Source: Rheinheimera pacifica (GTDB lineage: Bacteria > Pseudomonadota > Gammaproteobacteria > Enterobacterales > Alteromonadaceae). Taken from it: a stretch of DNA of 64,000 nt. A model generated the notes under the pieces. It made no database searches. It saw only the letters and a program-made list of their open reading frames with translations, and had not been told where the DNA came from. Location of the stretch: NCBI RefSeq assembly GCF_024809855.1, contig NZ_JANUEM010000002.1, positions 310,001-374,000 on the forward strand, read 5' to 3'. Shown piece by piece: positions 35,674 to 45,117 of the stretch; position 1 is the stretch's first letter, and every line of letters begins with the position of its first letter. The position numbers and the translations under genes were made by a program.

Positions 35674-35705
35674 ATCCGCTGCTGCCGACGAGGGTGGCAG
35701 CGGAT
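35674..35705 (+). terminator. Hairpin after the MORN gene
   Basis: ATCCGCTGC (35674-35682) pairs with GCAGCGGAT (35697-35705) directly after the stop codon. The following sequence has a moderate T run (GAAATTTTAG). It separates the MORN gene from the Fur-controlled receptor. Confidence 0.55.
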
Positions 35706-35734
35706 TAGCTGAAATTTTAGCTACAATTTAATTG

Positions 35735-35758
35735 TAATGGTAATTGTTATCATTTACC
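35735..35758. promoter_or_regulatory. Fur box upstream of the TonB receptor
   Basis: GTAATGGTAATTGTTATC followed by ATTTAC matches the Fur hexamer layout (three GTAAT-like units and an inverted unit). ATGGTAA (35737-35743) and TTACCAT (35754-35760) form the outer palindrome. It lies about 45 bp before ATG 35802 and predicts iron repression. Confidence 0.7.
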
Positions 35759-35801
35759 ATTCGCGGCCTGTTTAATTCTCTGCAATACAGGTTGTCCTAT
35801 A

Positions 35802-37949
35802 ATGTTGCCGCTCTCTGCTGTAAGTCTGCGTCTTTCTGCTGTTAGTTTATTCTGCACTATGGCATTTTCTGCTAACACTCAGGCCGATACCGCACCGGCT
35901 AATACTGCTGCATTGGAACATATTGAAGTTAAAGGCCGGGCACAAACGCTGTACCGGGTTGACTCGTCTAGCCTGGCTACCCGCACCGATACGCCGCTGG
36001 ATGAAGTGCCGCAAAATATTCAGGTATTGTCGGAAGCATTAATCCGCGATCAGGCGGCGCGGCAAATTACTGATCTGTATCGCAGTATGAGCGGCGTCAG
36101 TAGCTTTAGTTATTCTGGCGTAACCTTTCGTGGTTTTCGCCAGGACGAAATTTTATATGACGGCGTGCGCGGTGATCCATTTAACGGCTTTGCAGTGCCA
36201 CAGCTGTTTAACGTTGCTGAAATTCAGGTGCTAAAAGGCGCTGCCGGCGCCCTTTATGGCAGTATGGCCCCTGGTGGCCTGATTAACTACAGCACGAAAA
36301 AACCGACAGCGGTGGCCGAGCGGCAGCTAAAAGTAGGACTGGGTAATGACAGTTTTTACAGCGGCTCGCTTGAGCTAAGCGGCCCGTTAACCGACGACGC
36401 TGCCCAGCGTTATCGTGCCGGTATTTACAAAGACAGTGAAAAACCGTTCCGGCAGAACACTGATGTGGAAAACCAGATTATTGATTTAGGTTACGCCATA
36501 GATTTCACACAGGACACCACGCTGACACTGCAATACACCGATGTAGAGCAAGACTACGGTGGTGCCCGCCTGCGCGGCGTCGTTACCGATGCTAATGGTA
36601 ACTTTCTGGCCGACCGTAGCTGGAACCATAACGAAAGCACTGATTTTCAGCGGCTAACCGCCGAAGTGTATCAGGCAAGATTAGAGCATCAGGTTAGCAG
36701 CCAGTGGAGCACCGATATTACCGTGCGTGGCTACCAGAATCAGGAGCTGCAAAACTATCATGAACCGCTTTGCAGTTATGACACCGATGGCGATGGCGTT
36801 ATTGATTATTGCCGCCGCCAGTTTCGCGACCAAAACCGCGAGAATGACTCGTTCAGCCTGACCTGGAATAATATTATTGAATTAAACACCGCTGATATTG
36901 AGCATACGCTGTTAGTGGGTGCTGACTATTTTCAGCAGGACTCCTATTTCTCCGGCCGTAACGCTATACCGCTTGAAAACGGCGGTACTGTGCCGGGCTT
37001 GAGTTTGCGTGACCCGGTATACGGCCTGACCAGCCGGGCCGATTATAACCTGGACGCCGTAACACCTAACATTACTGATACCAGGACCGAGCATAAGGGC
37101 CTTTACCTGCAGGATCAGTTAACACTGTCAGACAACTGGAACCTGCTATTGGGTGTACGCTGGGATAGTTTTGAAGACACCAACAAGCGTAATGGCAGTA
37201 AAGTATCGGGTAACGATACGTCGTGGCGGCTGGGTACCACTTACCAGCTAACCGACTATGCCCGTGGTTATCTGGTAGCGGCTACCGGTTTTGTACCGCA
37301 GGCAGCAGCCTCACAGGCAGAGGAAGTGGGTGGGCCCTTTGAACCGGAAACCTCGCGTTTATATGAAGCCGGTGTACGCTTTTCGCTGCTAAACGACAGT
37401 GTGCGGCTAAATACTGCCGTGTATGAAATTACCCGGAAAAATATTCTGCAGGCCGATCCGCGCGGTGATGTAGGAAATGACGGCCTGGACGATTTAGTGG
37501 CGCTGGGCGAAGTGCGCAGCCGTGGTTTTGAGCTGGATGTGTTAGGCGATTTAACCGACAATTGGGTAATGAACCTAAGCTACGCCTATAACGATACCAG
37601 AGTAATGCAGGACAACGATGGCATTACCAATGCGTTTAACGGCCGCTTTGCCAATGCGCCACAGCATCAGTTAGGTTTGTGGAGCCGCTATGAACTGCCG
37701 GCGCTGCATTCATCTTTTGCTGCCGGTGTCGACTACGTTGGCAAGCAACAGAGTATTGGTGGCCAGCCGGTAAAAGCTTATACGGTGTTTGATATCAGCT
37801 GGCAAACCGAATGGCAAAGCTGGCTGGTACAGCTAAACGTAAAAAACCTGTTTGATAAAACCTATGCCAGCAGCGGCTTTATCGACCGTACCGGGCATTT
37901 TCCGGGCGAGCCACGCCGGATTTATCTGACAACCACTTACCAGTTCTGA
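35802..37949 (+). CDS. TonB-dependent siderophore receptor
   Basis: A 715-residue outer-membrane receptor. Signal peptide about 1-28. TonB box region EHIEVKGRA (about 38-46). Plug domain about 60-165 with TPLDEVPQNIQVLSEALI and FRGFRQDEILYDGVRG, then VLKGAAGALYGSMAPGGLIN, the classic receptor plug core. The rest is a 22-strand barrel ending YLTTTYQF with the terminal Phe. The PQNIQVLS variant is typical of ferric-siderophore receptors (ferrichrome-type). A Fur box upstream and the PepSY protein one base downstream support iron uptake. Confidence 0.88.
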   Translation: MLPLSAVSLRLSAVSLFCTMAFSANTQADTAPANTAALEHIEVKGRAQTLYRVDSSSLATRTDTPLDEVPQNIQVLSEALIRDQAARQITDLYRSMSGVSSFSYSGVTFRGFRQDEILYDGVRGDPFNGFAVPQLFNVAEIQVLKGAAGALYGSMAPGGLINYSTKKPTAVAERQLKVGLGNDSFYSGSLELSGPLTDDAAQRYRAGIYKDSEKPFRQNTDVENQIIDLGYAIDFTQDTTLTLQYTDVEQDYGGARLRGVVTDANGNFLADRSWNHNESTDFQRLTAEVYQARLEHQVSSQWSTDITVRGYQNQELQNYHEPLCSYDTDGDGVIDYCRRQFRDQNRENDSFSLTWNNIIELNTADIEHTLLVGADYFQQDSYFSGRNAIPLENGGTVPGLSLRDPVYGLTSRADYNLDAVTPNITDTRTEHKGLYLQDQLTLSDNWNLLLGVRWDSFEDTNKRNGSKVSGNDTSWRLGTTYQLTDYARGYLVAATGFVPQAAASQAEEVGGPFEPETSRLYEAGVRFSLLNDSVRLNTAVYEITRKNILQADPRGDVGNDGLDDLVALGEVRSRGFELDVLGDLTDNWVMNLSYAYNDTRVMQDNDGITNAFNGRFANAPQHQLGLWSRYELPALHSSFAAGVDYVGKQQSIGGQPVKAYTVFDISWQTEWQSWLVQLNVKNLFDKTYASSGFIDRTGHFPGEPRRIYLTTTYQF

Positions 37950-37950
37950 T

Positions 37951-39168
37951 ATGACGAACAGGCAATGGTTTGCCCTGCATTCCTGGGCTGGTTTTGTGCT
38001 GGGAGCGCTGTTGCTGCTGGTGTGTGTCACAGGTGTACTGGCAGCATTGAGCTATGAAATACAGTACCTGAGTGACAGCAAATACCGCGCACTTAGTAGC
38101 CGCAGCGGCCCGGTTAACTGGGCACAGCTGGAGCAAAGCCTGGCAGCAGCCTACCCTGATAGCCAACTGCTAAGCGTGCAGGTGCATCAGCAGGCTTATC
38201 TTGCAGGCGAAGCATCATTGGCTACGCCTGAAGGGTTTCGCTTTGCTTATTTTGATCCGGCCAGCGGCAGCCTTACCGGCAGCGGAGACTGGGGACGGTT
38301 ATCCCGCTTTTTACGAAATTTACATATGTACTTATCCGTAGAAGGTGCGGGTAAGGTTGTAGTAACGTCGCTGAGCTTTTTATTGCTTATATCTGTTATC
38401 TCCAGTTTTTATGTCTATCGTAACTGGTGGCAGCAATGGCTACGCAACCCCGGCAAATGGCGTTGGTCAGTGCGTAGCAACTGGGCATCGTGGCACAAGC
38501 TTATTGGTTTATGGAGCTGGTGGTTTGTATTGCTGATGACGTTAACTGGCCTATGGTATTTTACCGAGCACTGGCTACTAAAAACACCGCTGCAATTTTA
38601 CCCACCGATACCAAGAGCTACATTAAGCACCGTAGCGCCAACACAGCCGCTATCGCTGACACAAATAACTGCCATAGCCCAGCAGCATAGACCAGAGCTG
38701 GATATCCGTACTGTGCTATATAACAGCAATGCCAAAGCACCAATAGTGGTAACCGGGCAAGCAGGTGATTTACTGCTGCGCGACCGGGCTAACCGTATTT
38801 ACCTGGATAGCACGGGTAATGTAATGGGTAGCCAGAGCAGCGCCGATTTAGCTGCGTTGGCTTACTTAACCGATATGGCCGACCCGTTGCATTTTGGTAA
38901 TTTTAGCGGCCTGGCCGTTAAGCTAATTTACGCGCTATTTGGCACCGGCCTGTGTATTTTGGTGGCCGGGGGTATGCGAATGCACTGGCTGCGCACCAAA
39001 CATAAGCAGCCGTCGCTGGCACGCTGGCTTGGAGTATTTGGTTGGTTAGCGTTACTTGTTGCAATAAGCAGTATTGCCTGGACAGCAGCAGCATTCTCTC
39101 AGCGTGAGCTGGAGCGTGCTCCGTTGTCACCGCTACTGGGTACGCTGGTGGTGGCTCAGCCGTCTTGA
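37951..39168 (+). CDS. PepSY-associated TM-helix protein, probable siderophore-iron reductase
   Basis: A 405-residue inner-membrane protein of the PepSY/PiuB type. It begins with FALHSWAGFVLGALLLLVCVTG (TM1, conserved His for heme), then a PepSY-like periplasmic part, RFLRNLHMYLSV, TM2, SWHKLIGLWSWWFVLLMTLT (second His helix), a second PepSY region, and final helices. Relatives reduce ferric siderophores. The start lies one base after the receptor's TGA, so it is an operon partner and likely also under Fur. The 3' end overlaps the convergent SulP gene by 13 bp. Confidence 0.85.
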   Translation: MTNRQWFALHSWAGFVLGALLLLVCVTGVLAALSYEIQYLSDSKYRALSSRSGPVNWAQLEQSLAAAYPDSQLLSVQVHQQAYLAGEASLATPEGFRFAYFDPASGSLTGSGDWGRLSRFLRNLHMYLSVEGAGKVVVTSLSFLLLISVISSFYVYRNWWQQWLRNPGKWRWSVRSNWASWHKLIGLWSWWFVLLMTLTGLWYFTEHWLLKTPLQFYPPIPRATLSTVAPTQPLSLTQITAIAQQHRPELDIRTVLYNSNAKAPIVVTGQAGDLLLRDRANRIYLDSTGNVMGSQSSADLAALAYLTDMADPLHFGNFSGLAVKLIYALFGTGLCILVAGGMRMHWLRTKHKQPSLARWLGVFGWLALLVAISSIAWTAAAFSQRELERAPLSPLLGTLVVAQPS

Positions 39169-40904
39169 TCTTCTGTTGCCGCCGCTTGCTGATACAGTGT
39201 CTCCAGTGCTTCGCGTAATGTGGGGTAAAAACTAAGCTGGCCTGGCACGGGCTTTACCCCTGCTTTAGCCAGAGTTTTTAGTGGCTGAAACTGTAAATCG
39301 GCTATTATCAGCTGGGTTTTGCTTTTATGGCACTTATTGATCAGTTTATTCAGAGCAGCCAGGCCACCGGCATCCAGCAAGGGCACGCCGTCCATATACA
39401 GTACCAGGCCACGGCTATGGTCACTTAAACGGGCGATATCGGCAAAAATACGATCGGCCGCGGCAAAAAACAGCGGCCCACTGATTTTTAGCACCTGCCA
39501 GCCAGAGGGGATCGGTTGTTCAACCTGTTTACGGTTATGGCTGATATCGGTCACCTTGCTCATTTCGGCTATTTCTTTAACAAAGAGTAAGGCTGCCAGC
39601 AGAATACCGGCGGTAATGGCGATCACCATATCAAACAGCACGGTAAGGGAAAAACAGGTAATAAATACCCAGATATCGCTGCGCGGGGCGGTTTTCAGTA
39701 AGTGCACAGCTTTGGGCGCTTCACTCATATTCCAGGCTACTATTATCAGCAGTGATGCCAAAGCAGCCATGGGTACATAAGATAACACCGGTGCCAGCAG
39801 CATCAGCCCCAGTAGCAACACCAGCGCATGCACCATAGCCGCTACCGGCGACTGGGCACCGGCTTTAAAGTTGGCTGATGAGCGTGCCAGTGCGGCTGTA
39901 GCGGTAATGCCGCCAAAAAATGGCGTAATAATATTGCCAAGACCCTGGCCGAACAGTTCGCTGTTGGCGCTGTGGCGCCTGCCAGACATACCGTCCAGCA
40001 CCACAGCACACAAAAGAGATTCAATAGCACCCAGCATGGCCATAGCAAAAGCAGCTGCCAGTAAATCCTTAACCAGTTGCCAGCTAAAGCCTAGTAGTTC
40101 GCCATCGGGGCCGGGGCGCAGCCAGGGCCAGTCAAAATAAGGCAGGTAGGGCGGAATACCGCTGCCGCTGGCGCCATCGGGTGTGGTGTAACTAAAGCGC
40201 GAGCCTATGGTGTCCAGTTCAGCGCCCACCCCCAGCAGCACTAACGCCAGCAAGGTGCCAATAAACAGCGCCGGTAAATGGGCAGGTATAAAAGTTTTTA
40301 GCCTGGGCCACAGCAGCATAACGGCCAGTGTTACTGCAGCAACCAGCAGGCTGGGCCAGGATAATTGTGGCAGCATTTGCCCCAACAGCAGCAGTTTATC
40401 AACAAAGTGCTCGGGCATGGTTTGTATTGGCAGGCCAAAAAAGTCTTTAACTTGTAAAGTCGCAATAACCACGGCAATACCGCCGGTAAAGCCTAAGGTG
40501 ACCGATTCAGGTATGTATTCAATTAAGCGCCCCAGCCGCATGGCCGCCATAACCAGCAGCAAAACACCGGATAGCACAGTGGCAATAAGTAAGCCGCTTA
40601 AACCGTACTTTAACGCTACCGGGTACAAGATAACCACAAAGGCTGCAGTGGGGCCGCTGATGCTGTAGCGCGAGCCACCGGTTAGTGCAATAACAAAACC
40701 GGCAATAATAGCGGTGTAAAGGCCGTACTGCGGTGCCACGCCAGAGGCAATAGCCAGCGCCATTGCCAGTGGTATGGCAATAATGCCTACGGTAATGCCA
40801 GCCAGCAGGTCTTTGCCAAGTTTATTCAGGCTGTAACCTTCGGCCAGCACTTCACGCAGGGCATGGCCAGCACGCAAAGAAAACAGGTGGGATCGGTCAG
40901 ACAT
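39156..40904 (-). CDS. SulP-family inorganic anion transporter with STAS domain
   Basis: A permease of about 582 residues of the SLC26/SulP family, which moves sulfate, bicarbonate or other anions. The N-terminal helices show DLLAGITVGIIAIPLAMALA (about 33-52) and GLYTAIIAGFVIALTGGSRYSISGPTAAF, the family signature. About 12 transmembrane segments are followed by a C-terminal STAS domain (about 450-570) with LVLYMDGVPLLDAGGLAALN. Start ATG 40904 is preferred over an upstream GTG four codons earlier. Substrate unknown; sulfate and bicarbonate are the usual possibilities. Confidence 0.87.
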   Translation of the reverse strand: MSDRSHLFSLRAGHALREVLAEGYSLNKLGKDLLAGITVGIIAIPLAMALAIASGVAPQYGLYTAIIAGFVIALTGGSRYSISGPTAAFVVILYPVALKYGLSGLLIATVLSGVLLLVMAAMRLGRLIEYIPESVTLGFTGGIAVVIATLQVKDFFGLPIQTMPEHFVDKLLLLGQMLPQLSWPSLLVAAVTLAVMLLWPRLKTFIPAHLPALFIGTLLALVLLGVGAELDTIGSRFSYTTPDGASGSGIPPYLPYFDWPWLRPGPDGELLGFSWQLVKDLLAAAFAMAMLGAIESLLCAVVLDGMSGRRHSANSELFGQGLGNIITPFFGGITATAALARSSANFKAGAQSPVAAMVHALVLLLGLMLLAPVLSYVPMAALASLLIIVAWNMSEAPKAVHLLKTAPRSDIWVFITCFSLTVLFDMVIAITAGILLAALLFVKEIAEMSKVTDISHNRKQVEQPIPSGWQVLKISGPLFFAAADRIFADIARLSDHSRGLVLYMDGVPLLDAGGLAALNKLINKCHKSKTQLIIADLQFQPLKTLAKAGVKPVPGQLSFYPTLREALETLYQQAAATEDQDG

Positions 40905-41059
40905 AACAGCATCCACTGTAAAAGCCGCTAAGGGATAAACTTAGTGTAGCGCCAACAAAGGCTTACGCCTATGCGCTTTTAGTATGGTTGTGCTGCTTTA
41001 ATAATAGCGCAATACTGCTTACCTGAAATAACTACAAGGCCAAGCCAAAAGGAGTCGCT

Positions 41060-41911
41060 ATGATAAAAGCGGTAAAGTTTATTTTGATATCCGGCATATT
41101 AATGTTTTGCAGCCTGCTGATAAAAGTACACGCAACCAGCCTGGTGGTTGAAAGCTTTAATATTCGTTACGACAACCCAGCCGATGCAATAAATGCCTGG
41201 CCAAACAGGCAGCAGCTGATTTATGCCCATTTAAAAACGCTGCAGCCTGATGTACTGGGGTTGCAGGAGGTGTTGCACCATCAACTTAGCTGGTTAAGCG
41301 AGCAATTGCCTGATTACAGCTATATTGGCGTTGGCCGCGACGATGGCGTTATTGCCGGTGAGTTTGTGCCGTTGTTTTACAATAAAAACACCATTAAAAA
41401 GCTGGATAGCGGCAACTTTTGGTTGTCTGAAACACCCGATGTTGCAGGCTCAATCGGCTGGCAGGCTCATCTTCCCCGCGTTGCCAGTTGGGGGCATTTT
41501 GAAAAAAACGGCAGTGATTTCTTTGTATTTAATGTGCATTTTAGCCATGTAAGTGATGTGGCCCGGCAAAAAAGTGCTGAATTTTTGCTGACACATATTC
41601 CGGCTATTGCCGGGAATAAGCCGGTTATTTTAATGGGAGATTTTAATATGCTGCATGATAGCGCCGCATATAAAACGCTCACCTCTGACCGCTTGTTACC
41701 GCTGACAGATACCGCAGTTCTGGCAAACGACGAAGTTGTTGGCACCTACAACGGTTTCGCCGCAGGTGACAGCGAGCGTATTGACTATATTTTTATCAGT
41801 AACGGCTTAAAAAGCCATAACTACCGCACTTATCAACTAAGCGTTGCCGGCGTATATATTTCTGATCATTTTCCTATTTCGGCGGTAATTACCTTACCGA
41901 AAAAGCCATAG
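41060..41911 (+). CDS. Exported endonuclease/exonuclease/phosphatase-fold protein
   Basis: A 283-residue protein with a signal peptide (about 1-25, VHA) and the EEP fold: SFNIRYDN, LGLQEVLHHQ (metal-binding Glu), GDFNML (catalytic Asp and Asn), RIDYIFIS and SDHFPISA (final Asp-His pair). Enzymes of this type cleave phosphodiesters in nucleic acids, sphingomyelin or other lipids, and the substrate is not readable. AAAAGGAG precedes ATG 41060. A terminator follows. Confidence 0.85.
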   Translation: MIKAVKFILISGILMFCSLLIKVHATSLVVESFNIRYDNPADAINAWPNRQQLIYAHLKTLQPDVLGLQEVLHHQLSWLSEQLPDYSYIGVGRDDGVIAGEFVPLFYNKNTIKKLDSGNFWLSETPDVAGSIGWQAHLPRVASWGHFEKNGSDFFVFNVHFSHVSDVARQKSAEFLLTHIPAIAGNKPVILMGDFNMLHDSAAYKTLTSDRLLPLTDTAVLANDEVVGTYNGFAAGDSERIDYIFISNGLKSHNYRTYQLSVAGVYISDHFPISAVITLPKKP

Positions 41912-41920
41912 TGCAATACA

Positions 41921-41955
41921 ACTGCACTGAGGTTGGCCCCGGTGCAGTCATTTTT
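41921..41955 (+). terminator. Rho-independent terminator of the EEP gene
   Basis: ACTGCAC (41921-41927) pairs with GTGCAGT (41942-41948), followed by CATTTTTAATT. It lies just after the EEP gene. Confidence 0.65.
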
Positions 41956-42003
41956 AATTACATTTACCCAGATAATAAACAGCTTATAGCCAGGCAGAGT
42001 GGC

Positions 42004-43038
42004 TTACAGATATTGTTTTAACCAGGCGGCAGTTTCTGCGTTAGCTTCAGCATGGTTGGGGTTTAAATCATGGTCTGCGTCAGCGTATTCAATATAGTTA
42101 TACGGTTGTTTCTTCTGTTTTAACGCTGCGGCCATATTTCTGGCCTGAGATACATCAATTCTGGCATCTTTGTCGCCATGCAACAGCAGAATAGGTAACT
42201 GCTGAGGCAGTTTATCCAGCCAACGTAAAACTGAGCGCTTTGCTAATTCAGCACTTTTATTGTTGGCGTAATTGGGGATCAACTTGTCATAAACCTGCAT
42301 GTCTGGCCTGGTTTCCAATGCGATTTCAAGATCAGACCAACCTGAGTAAATTACTAAAGCTTTAAGCTGTGGCATTCTGACTGCAGCCTGATAGCTCATT
42401 ATACTGCCACGGCTAACTCCAATCATTGCTATGCGTTTGCTGTCTGATGCTGGCATGCCTTCAATGATAGGGAGCAGGTTAACAACATCATTAACGTCAG
42501 CACCGCCGTATTCATCAAGTATCAGGTCGCGGGATGCTGATGTCTCCCATCCGGCAGCACCTCTATATTGGCTAGCAATGACAATATAGCCTTGCTCGGC
42601 AAGGTGCATCAGGTTTTGCTGAATGCTACCGTAGTTTAGTGTACTGTTGCGCGGGTTGCCTCCACGGTTATAAATGATAATCGGTAGTTTCTGTTTTTCT
42701 GGTGTAGCTTTTGGTTGCAACATGACGCCTTCAACCAAGATACCATCCGATTCATAAACAAAGATTCTGCAATCAATAGTTTGCTGGCGTTTTTCAATAT
42801 CAATTCTGGGGAACTGTTTGCTAAATACTTCGGTATTAAATTTTGGCCTTTTACTTAGCCAACTCAACCAACTGTCATAGCTGGCAAAGGGGCCTATATA
42901 GCAGCTGAAGTTTTCTTTTAGCGAGGCGGCTGTGGAAAACGCCGGTAATAGTTCCGGCCCGGTTTTTGGTTTTGTCTGTTCAGCCTGTACGGCAGTAGCC
43001 AGCAGTAAGCTGCTGAGTAAAATCAGAAAAGGTTTCAT
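42004..43038 (-). CDS. Exported alpha/beta hydrolase (S9/dienelactone-type)
   Basis: A 344-residue exported hydrolase. I start at ATG 43038 because AAGGAG precedes it by seven bases; the two-codon longer GTG start has none. Signal peptide about 1-21 (QAEQ). The serine nucleophile lies in MIGVSRGSIMSYQ (GVSRG), the Asp in HGDKDARIDVSQ and the His in ADADHDLN, giving a typical prolyl-oligopeptidase-like C-terminal domain. It may be a peptidase or esterase. It is transcribed on the same strand as the amylase operon downstream but separated by a hairpin. Confidence 0.82.
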   Translation of the reverse strand: MKPFLILLSSLLLATAVQAEQTKPKTGPELLPAFSTAASLKENFSCYIGPFASYDSWLSWLSKRPKFNTEVFSKQFPRIDIEKRQQTIDCRIFVYESDGILVEGVMLQPKATPEKQKLPIIIYNRGGNPRNSTLNYGSIQQNLMHLAEQGYIVIASQYRGAAGWETSASRDLILDEYGGADVNDVVNLLPIIEGMPASDSKRIAMIGVSRGSIMSYQAAVRMPQLKALVIYSGWSDLEIALETRPDMQVYDKLIPNYANNKSAELAKRSVLRWLDKLPQQLPILLLHGDKDARIDVSQARNMAAALKQKKQPYNYIEYADADHDLNPNHAEANAETAAWLKQYL

Positions 43039-43102
43039 AGACACTCCTTGTTAATTTACCAGGTACAGTAAATTAACAATACGGAGTTGGCAAGCTTAAA
43101 GA

Positions 43103-43132
43103 AAAACCGCCGCTAAACCAGCCAGCGGTTTT
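43103..43132 (-). terminator. Terminator of the GH13 lipoprotein gene
   Basis: On the minus strand AAAACCGC pairs with GCGGTTTT across a loop of about 14 nt (plus positions 43125-43132 and 43103-43110), followed by TCTTTAAG. It lies directly after the gene ending at 43151. Confidence 0.6.
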
Positions 43133-43150
43133 AGGGAGAGTCGGTAAACT

Positions 43151-44881
43151 TCAGTTCGCACTTTGCAATAGCAGCAGGCCAAATGGTGCCAGTGTATTGC
43201 CATCCAGATCAAACGCCCAGCCAGCGCTTAAACCTTTACGGTTAATAGCGCTGATATCCTGCGCGCTGTCACTCAGGTTTAAGATAAACAGGCTCTTACT
43301 GCCGTTTAGCTCACGGCTAATTTGCACCACACCGTTTGCGAATTGCGTCACAGCATAGCTACCGTCAGTGCCGAGCTCTGGCCGTTGTTTTTTTTGTGCT
43401 ATTAAAAATTTATAAAGTGACCAGATGGAATCTGGCTGCGCCTGCTGTGCTGCTACGCTGCGATCTTCTGCCTGCAGTTGCTTAGCGAGAAAATCCGGAT
43501 ACCAGTTAGGGAAGCCTTTACCAAACAGGTGCATTTGTTCTACCCAACTGTTATCGGCTTGGGTAAAGCCTGCCTGTTTGCTGTTGTCCCACAGCATGGG
43601 CGCGCGTTTAAATACGTCGTGGCCGCTGCGATCCTGAGTTAGGCCAATTTCTTCACCGTAGTAAATGTAAGGCGTACCGGGCGAGCTAAACAACATGGCT
43701 GCTGCCAGTTTGGCTTTGGCATCGTGCTGTTTAAGTTGATAGGCGATGCGTTCCTGATCGTGGTTGGTTAAAAACGGCGCAAAAAAGTGCAGCGGTGCCT
43801 CAGATTCTGCACGTTGTTGTACATTCTGCTGTAATACCGAGGCATCTGCTACCTGCTGCTGTGCAGAGTGCATAGTGCCAAACTGCGCTTCGCCCCCGGC
43901 GTTGGGCTGCAGCAGGCCAAGAATTTTATAGCCGACTTCAAAATCAAAGCCCTGATCCAGGCCTTTACCTTCACCGTAGTAGCGCGCCGCTACCGGAATA
44001 TCTACCCAGGCTTCGCCGACTAAGTAAGCCTCGGGGTTAACGCTTTTTACGTACTGGTTAAAATCCTGCCAGTAGGCAATAGTTTCATCGGTGTCGGCCT
44101 GAGCATCGGGGCCGCCTTCCATCGCAAAACGCACGGCATCCAAACGGAAGCCCGCCACGCCTTTATCCAGCCAGAATTTAGCCATTTTTTCCATTTCGGC
44201 AACGACATCGGGGTGGCGCAGGTTTAAGTCAGGCTGGCTGGCACCAAAAGCGGCGTAGTAATAAGCCTTACGCGTGTCGTTATAGTGCCATACGGCTTCG
44301 GGTTTATCATTGTCGCTCCAGGCGTGGCCCCAGCCACTGCCTGCTGGTGGCATATCGTCACGCCAGACAAAGTAATCTTTATATGGCACTTCACCGGCTG
44401 CCGAGCGTTTAAACCAGTCATGCTCGCTGGAGATATGGTTAATTACTAAATCCAGTATTACCTTCATGCCTTTGGCATCAGCAGCCTGAATAAAAGCTTC
44501 AAACTCGGCCATAGTGCCGTAATCACTTTCTACCTGGTAAAACTCGGTAAAATCGTAACCGTGGTATGAGGGCGCTTCAAACATTGGCGTCAGCCACAGT
44601 GCATTTACCCCCAGCTCCTGTAAATAGGGTAGTTTGGCGGTCATGCCGTTAAAGTCGCCGTGGCCATCGCCACTGGTATCATAAAAGCTACGCGGCCAGA
44701 TTTGATAAAACACGGCATCTTGCCACCAGTCTTTGGCTGCTGCGCTTTCTTTAGTTGCCGCGCTTTGCTGCACGGCGGTTGCTGCCTGTGTAGTATTGGG
44801 TTCAGTGCTGTTGGTTGGTGCCGGCTTACAACCGGCCAGTAATAAAGACAGCGCCAGTGCGCTTAAGGTAAAAGCTTTCAT
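43151..44881 (-). CDS. GH13 alpha-glucosidase/amylase lipoprotein
   Basis: A 576-residue lipoprotein. Lipobox LLLAGC (Cys18) follows a hydrophobic leader, and a Ser/Thr/Ala-rich linker reaches about residue 50. The GH13 barrel shows DLVINH, GFRLDAVRFA (nucleophile Asp), VGEAWVD (Glu) and FLTNHDQER (Asp), with a long B-domain beginning YKDYFVWRDD. The sequence style resembles oligo-1,6-glucosidase or maltodextrin glucosidases that face the periplasm. The neighbouring divergent GPH transporter and a shared intergenic palindrome place it in maltodextrin use: it would trim dextrins before uptake. Confidence 0.87.
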   Translation of the reverse strand: MKAFTLSALALSLLLAGCKPAPTNSTEPNTTQAATAVQQSAATKESAAAKDWWQDAVFYQIWPRSFYDTSGDGHGDFNGMTAKLPYLQELGVNALWLTPMFEAPSYHGYDFTEFYQVESDYGTMAEFEAFIQAADAKGMKVILDLVINHISSEHDWFKRSAAGEVPYKDYFVWRDDMPPAGSGWGHAWSDNDKPEAVWHYNDTRKAYYYAAFGASQPDLNLRHPDVVAEMEKMAKFWLDKGVAGFRLDAVRFAMEGGPDAQADTDETIAYWQDFNQYVKSVNPEAYLVGEAWVDIPVAARYYGEGKGLDQGFDFEVGYKILGLLQPNAGGEAQFGTMHSAQQQVADASVLQQNVQQRAESEAPLHFFAPFLTNHDQERIAYQLKQHDAKAKLAAAMLFSSPGTPYIYYGEEIGLTQDRSGHDVFKRAPMLWDNSKQAGFTQADNSWVEQMHLFGKGFPNWYPDFLAKQLQAEDRSVAAQQAQPDSIWSLYKFLIAQKKQRPELGTDGSYAVTQFANGVVQISRELNGSKSLFILNLSDSAQDISAINRKGLSAGWAFDLDGNTLAPFGLLLLQSAN

Positions 44882-45017
44882 TGCGTCCCCGTAAAAGTAT
44901 TATTTCAGGCACCATTATTTTATGTCGCACTCTGTTGTGTTGAGCGAGATGCAGCAATTTGGTGCAGTTTTGCTGGTTAATGGTTGGTAATAACGCCAAA
45001 ACAGTGCAACAACAAGA

Positions 45018-45031
45018 TGAATACGTATGCA
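45018..45031. promoter_or_regulatory. Operator candidate TGAATACGTATGCA for maltodextrin genes
   Basis: This 14-bp near-perfect palindrome lies in the divergent promoter region of the GH13 lipoprotein and the GPH transporter. An identical copy, in the opposite orientation, lies upstream of the other GH13 enzyme at 54492-54505. A central CG palindrome is typical of LacI-family operators. Confidence 0.7.
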
Positions 45032-45117
45032 CAGTTTTGCGCAAAATGGCTGCTATCGTGTAGTTTAGGCCAACATAAGAAGCATCATAATAGAATAAAA
45101 GTATCCGGGGACCTGTA

